DNA of 15,755 bases, taken from positions 1 through 15,755 of the forward strand of contig CASBQJ010000171.1 of assembly GCA_949127705.1 (NCBI GenBank). The letters are read 5' to 3'. The notes under the pieces are model-generated. The model searched no databases, was not told where the DNA came from, and worked only from the letters and a program-made list of their open reading frames with translations. The DNA is from Synechococcales cyanobacterium PMM_0085 (lineage in GTDB: Bacteria; Cyanobacteriota; Cyanobacteriia; Elainellales; Elainellaceae). The position numbers were made by a program, and so were the translations under genes. Below are positions 13,209 through 15,755 of this stretch, in pieces (within the stretch, counting starts at the first letter, position 1; every line of letters begins with the position of its first letter).

Positions 13209-14831
13209 ATGCCAATTACCGTCAAAACCCCCTCACCTTTCCTACCAAATCCACCCAAACCGATGATTTTCCCCGACTTTGATCAATTCACCGAATTAGC
13301 AAACCAGGGTAACTTTGTTCCGGTGTATCAAGAATGGGTTGCCGACTTAGACACCCCGGTTTCTGCTTGGTATAAGGTGTGTGCTGGGCAGCCCTATAGC
13401 TTTTTATTAGAGTCGGTTGAGGGCGGTGAAACGATTGGCCGCTATAGCTTTGTGGGCTGCGACCCGCTGTGGACGCTAGAAGCGCGCGGCGATCGCACCA
13501 TCCAAACGCATCGAGATGGCTCGACGCAGCTGTTTGAGGGGGATCCCTTCGATGCCTTGGGCACCTGCGTCGCACCGTATCTGCCCGTTAAATTGCCGCA
13601 GCTGCCGCCGGGGATTGGGGGACTGTTTGGCTTTTGGGGCTATGAACTGATCCATTGGATTGAGCCACGGGTGCCCGTGTTTCCCCCCCAAGCGGCAGAT
13701 GTTCCCGACGGGCTATGGATGCAAATTGACCACCTGCTGATTTTTGACCAGGTGCAGCGCAAAATTTGGGCGATCGCCTACGCGGATCTGCGCGACCCTG
13801 ACGTGGATGTAAAAGCCGCGTATACCCAGGCGTGCGATCGCGTCCGCACACTGGTCGAAAAGCTGCAATTGCCCCTCTCGACCCAAGACACCATTCTAGA
13901 ATGGACACCGCCGCGCCAAGACGCCGCTGGGAGAGCCACCGATGAAGCCGCTGCTTCGGCGTTTGCGTATACCAGCAATGTAACGAAAGCCCACTTCTGC
14001 GACAACGTCGTCAAAGCAAAAGACTACATTCGGGCTGGAGATATCTTTCAGGTGGTGCTGTCGCAGCGGCTAGAAGCCGAGTATCGGGGCGACCCCTTTG
14101 CCCTATACCGCTCGCTACGGCTGATTAATCCATCGCCCTACATGGCGTATTTTCACTTCCGCGACTGGCAGATTATTGGCTCTAGCCCCGAAGTCATGGT
14201 CAAAGCCGATAACGCGTCCGATGGGGATGGCCGCATTGCCACCCTGCGCCCCATCGCCGGCACCCGCCCACGCGGCAAAACGCCCCTAGAAGATGCCGCC
14301 TTTGCCACAGATTTGCTGGCAGATCCCAAAGAAGTAGCAGAACACGTCATGCTGGTGGATTTGGGGCGCAACGACCTAGGGCGGGTGTGCGTCAACGGTA
14401 GCGTCACGGTCGATCAGCTCATGGTGATTGAGCGCTACTCTCACGTGATGCACATTGTCAGCAATGTGATTGGCAAGCTGGCACCGGGCAAGACAGCATG
14501 GGAGCTACTCAAGGCATCGTTCCCGGCGGGCACGGTCAGCGGCGCACCCAAAATTCGGGCAATGGAAATTATCCATGAGCTAGAAGGCTGTCGCCGGGGC
14601 GTATATTCCGGTGCCTACGGCTTTTATGATTTTGAAGGGCAGCTGAATACGGCGATCGCCATTCGCACAATGGTAGTACGTCACCGTCCCGATGGCGGGA
14701 GCACCGTGACGGTGCAGGCCGGGGCAGGCATGGTGGCCGATTCTGAACCCGAAAAGGAATACCAGGAAACGCTGAACAAGGCGCGGGGCATGTTAGAAGC
14801 AATTCGCTGTTTGCGATCGCCCAGCCCTTAA
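13209..14831 (+). CDS. trpE: Anthranilate synthase component I
   Basis: A 540-residue TrpE-type chorismate-utilising enzyme, which with the glutaminase subunit TrpG makes anthranilate from chorismate and glutamine, the first step specific to tryptophan. Marks in order: LLES (residues 66-69), part of the tryptophan feedback site; LRPIAGTRPRGKTPLEDAA; LVDLGRNDLGRV; ERYSHVMHIVSNV; GTVSGAPKIRAMEII; and GAGMVADSEPEKEYQETLNK at the C-terminus. No glutaminase domain is fused, so TrpG must be encoded elsewhere. Because cyanobacteria often carry more than one family member, a related role such as 4-amino-4-deoxychorismate synthesis is possible but less likely given LLES and the psaD linkage. ATG 13209 has AGGA just upstream; ATG 13263 (MIFPDFDQF) is also plausible and may be the family start. 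No attenuator leader is visible. Confidence 0.93.
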   Translation: MPITVKTPSPFLPNPPKPMIFPDFDQFTELANQGNFVPVYQEWVADLDTPVSAWYKVCAGQPYSFLLESVEGGETIGRYSFVGCDPLWTLEARGDRTIQTHRDGSTQLFEGDPFDALGTCVAPYLPVKLPQLPPGIGGLFGFWGYELIHWIEPRVPVFPPQAADVPDGLWMQIDHLLIFDQVQRKIWAIAYADLRDPDVDVKAAYTQACDRVRTLVEKLQLPLSTQDTILEWTPPRQDAAGRATDEAAASAFAYTSNVTKAHFCDNVVKAKDYIRAGDIFQVVLSQRLEAEYRGDPFALYRSLRLINPSPYMAYFHFRDWQIIGSSPEVMVKADNASDGDGRIATLRPIAGTRPRGKTPLEDAAFATDLLADPKEVAEHVMLVDLGRNDLGRVCVNGSVTVDQLMVIERYSHVMHIVSNVIGKLAPGKTAWELLKASFPAGTVSGAPKIRAMEIIHELEGCRRGVYSGAYGFYDFEGQLNTAIAIRTMVVRHRPDGGSTVTVQAGAGMVADSEPEKEYQETLNKARGMLEAIRCLRSPSP

Positions 14832-14984
14832 CGGCTAGCCCCGTTGTTTGTGTTTTAGGGGCAACACCTCGACAGTTGGAGTTGAGAGCTTGTAGGTTGG
14901 AGACGTGTGTGGGAATACTGAACCTGATTCCCACCTGTTTCGCTGCCCTCTCTGCCCTCCCTGCTCTGACTGGCCAATTGCCCT
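14832..14984. other. Intergenic with short stem-loop
   Basis: GTGGGAAT (14909-14916) pairs with ATTCCCAC (14927-14934) around a ten-base loop, without a following T run. A pyrimidine-rich stretch with repeated CTGCCCTC follows at about 14943-14960. It may serve as a weak trpE terminator and the leader of the next gene. Confidence 0.4.
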
Positions 14985-15755
14985 ATGCCGTCCACACCCG
15001 AAAGCCTCCAGAAATTTGTCCAATACTGCCAGCATCTTAAAGGAGACGAGAAAGGCGAGTCGCAAACCTTCCTCGATCGGTTCTTTCAGGCGTTTGGGCA
15101 TGAGGGCGTCCAAGAAGCCGGAGCAACGCTAGAAGCGCGGGTGAAGAAGGGCAGCAAAAAAGGCAATACGGGCTTTGCCGATCTGGCCTGGAAGCCGCAT
15201 TTGCTGATTGAGATGAAGAAGCGGGGTGAAGACCTCAATAAGCACTACGCCCAGGCAGTGACGTACTGGATGCAGCTCCAGTGCCCTAGCTATGTGATGC
15301 TGTGCAACTTTGATGAGTTTTGGATCTACGACTTTCGGAAACAGTCTGAGGAACCGATCGAGAAGGTCTCCCTAGAACGCTTGCCCGAACGGGCGGGCGC
15401 GTTTACGTTCATGAATCCAGAGCTGGATCGCCCGCCTGTTTTTAACAACAACTTGGTATCGGTGACGGAAAAAGCCGCCGGACGCATGGGCGAACTGCTG
15501 ACGATGCTAACCCACCGCAAGCGCGATCCGGTTGATCCCAAGACGGCTCAGCGGTTTGTGCTGCAATGCGTGCTGGCTATGTTTGCAGAAGATCGAAAAC
15601 TGTTGCCGCAGGATTTGTTTATTGGCTTTGTGCGCGAGTGTTTGGAGCGATCGCGCCAGGGCAAACCGTCGAACACCTACGATATTTTGGGCAATTTGTT
15701 TCAGGAGATGAATCGACCGGGCATCGCGCCAGCCGGACGCTACCAGGGCGTGGAC
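14985..15755 (+). CDS. MmeI-like (type IIL) restriction-modification enzyme, N-terminal part
   Basis: The first 257 residues of a larger protein that is open to the window edge. Type IIL enzymes join a nuclease, a helical spacer, an adenine methyltransferase and a target-recognition domain in one chain. Here the N-terminal nuclease region shows a PD-(D/E)XK site: Asp66 in GFADLAWK, then Glu76 and Lys78 in LLIEMKKRGEDL. It is preceded by GESQTFLDRFFQAFG and EARVKKG and followed by YVMLCNFDEFWIYDF, all typical of the MmeI group. From about residue 155 (NNNLVSVTEKAAGRMGELL) it enters the helical spacer. The methyltransferase and recognition parts would lie beyond the edge. ATG 14985 is the first good start after an in-frame stop (TGA, 14969-14971); no clear ribosome-binding site is seen. 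Confidence 0.85.
   Translation, partial: MPSTPESLQKFVQYCQHLKGDEKGESQTFLDRFFQAFGHEGVQEAGATLEARVKKGSKKGNTGFADLAWKPHLLIEMKKRGEDLNKHYAQAVTYWMQLQCPSYVMLCNFDEFWIYDFRKQSEEPIEKVSLERLPERAGAFTFMNPELDRPPVFNNNLVSVTEKAAGRMGELLTMLTHRKRDPVDPKTAQRFVLQCVLAMFAEDRKLLPQDLFIGFVRECLERSRQGKPSNTYDILGNLFQEMNRPGIAPAGRYQGVD

Noticed and set aside
13288..14407. Minus-strand frames opposite trpE
   Set aside because: They are rich in Arg/Ser/Pro from reverse reading of GC-rich codons, and the plus strand carries all TrpE motifs.
1..15755. CRISPR array, tRNA, rRNA or insertion sequence
   Set aside because: No regularly spaced repeat series, no tRNA T-loop with matching acceptor arms, no rRNA-like stretch and no transposase frame were seen.

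Overview
The window is cyanobacterial chromosome. It carries the photosystem II genes psbD and psbC in their usual 17-nt overlap, the photosystem I genes ycf4 and psaD, a psaD-trpE adjacency that I recall from other cyanobacteria, and many copies of the cyanobacterial octamer GCGATCGC (HIP1). Base composition looks near balanced. The protein sequences resemble filamentous Leptolyngbya-type or related strains, but I cannot name a genus from sequence alone.

Layout, left to right. (1) 1-1905 is accessory DNA: a small ribbon-helix-helix protein (minus), a doubtful divergent small ORF (plus), a Uma2-family endonuclease-like gene (minus) and a single-domain rhodanese (minus). The ribbon-helix-helix unit is bracketed by a 39-bp imperfect direct repeat, and a cluster of inverted half-sites lies between the two divergent starts. 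(2) 1940-4417 is the psbD-psbC operon (minus) with a terminator at its end. psbC starts at GTG, and the upstream ATG of some older psbC annotations is ACG here. (3) 4418-4849 is a divergent control region shared by psbD and ycf4. (4) 4850-8721 runs on the plus strand: ycf4, a lipoprotein cyclophilin, a CruP-like FAD lycopene cyclase paralogue and a SirB1-type transglutaminase-like protein. The last three are tightly packed and probably co-transcribed. (5) 8787-10358 holds three minus-strand genes, each apparently its own unit with a hairpin terminator after it: a small conserved-looking protein, a TPR protein and an IscA/SufA-type Fe-S protein. (6) 10359-10908 is about 550 bp with no gene but several repeats and potential RNA structures. 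(7) 10909-14831 on the plus strand holds a 545-aa protein of unknown function, psaD with a strong terminator, and trpE. (8) From 14985 a MmeI-like (type IIL) restriction-modification enzyme begins and runs off the right edge.

The central 10 kb is mostly photosynthesis and housekeeping: PSII core proteins, a PSI assembly factor and subunit, a carotenoid-related flavoprotein, Fe-S cluster delivery for photosystem and other Fe-S proteins, and entry into tryptophan synthesis. The two ends look more accessory. I see no tRNA, rRNA, CRISPR array or intact insertion sequence. I did not find a clear new multi-gene system. The best leads are the left-end ribbon-helix-helix module with its half-sites and flanking repeats, the uncharacterised 545-aa protein next to psaD, and the structured gene-free stretch before it.
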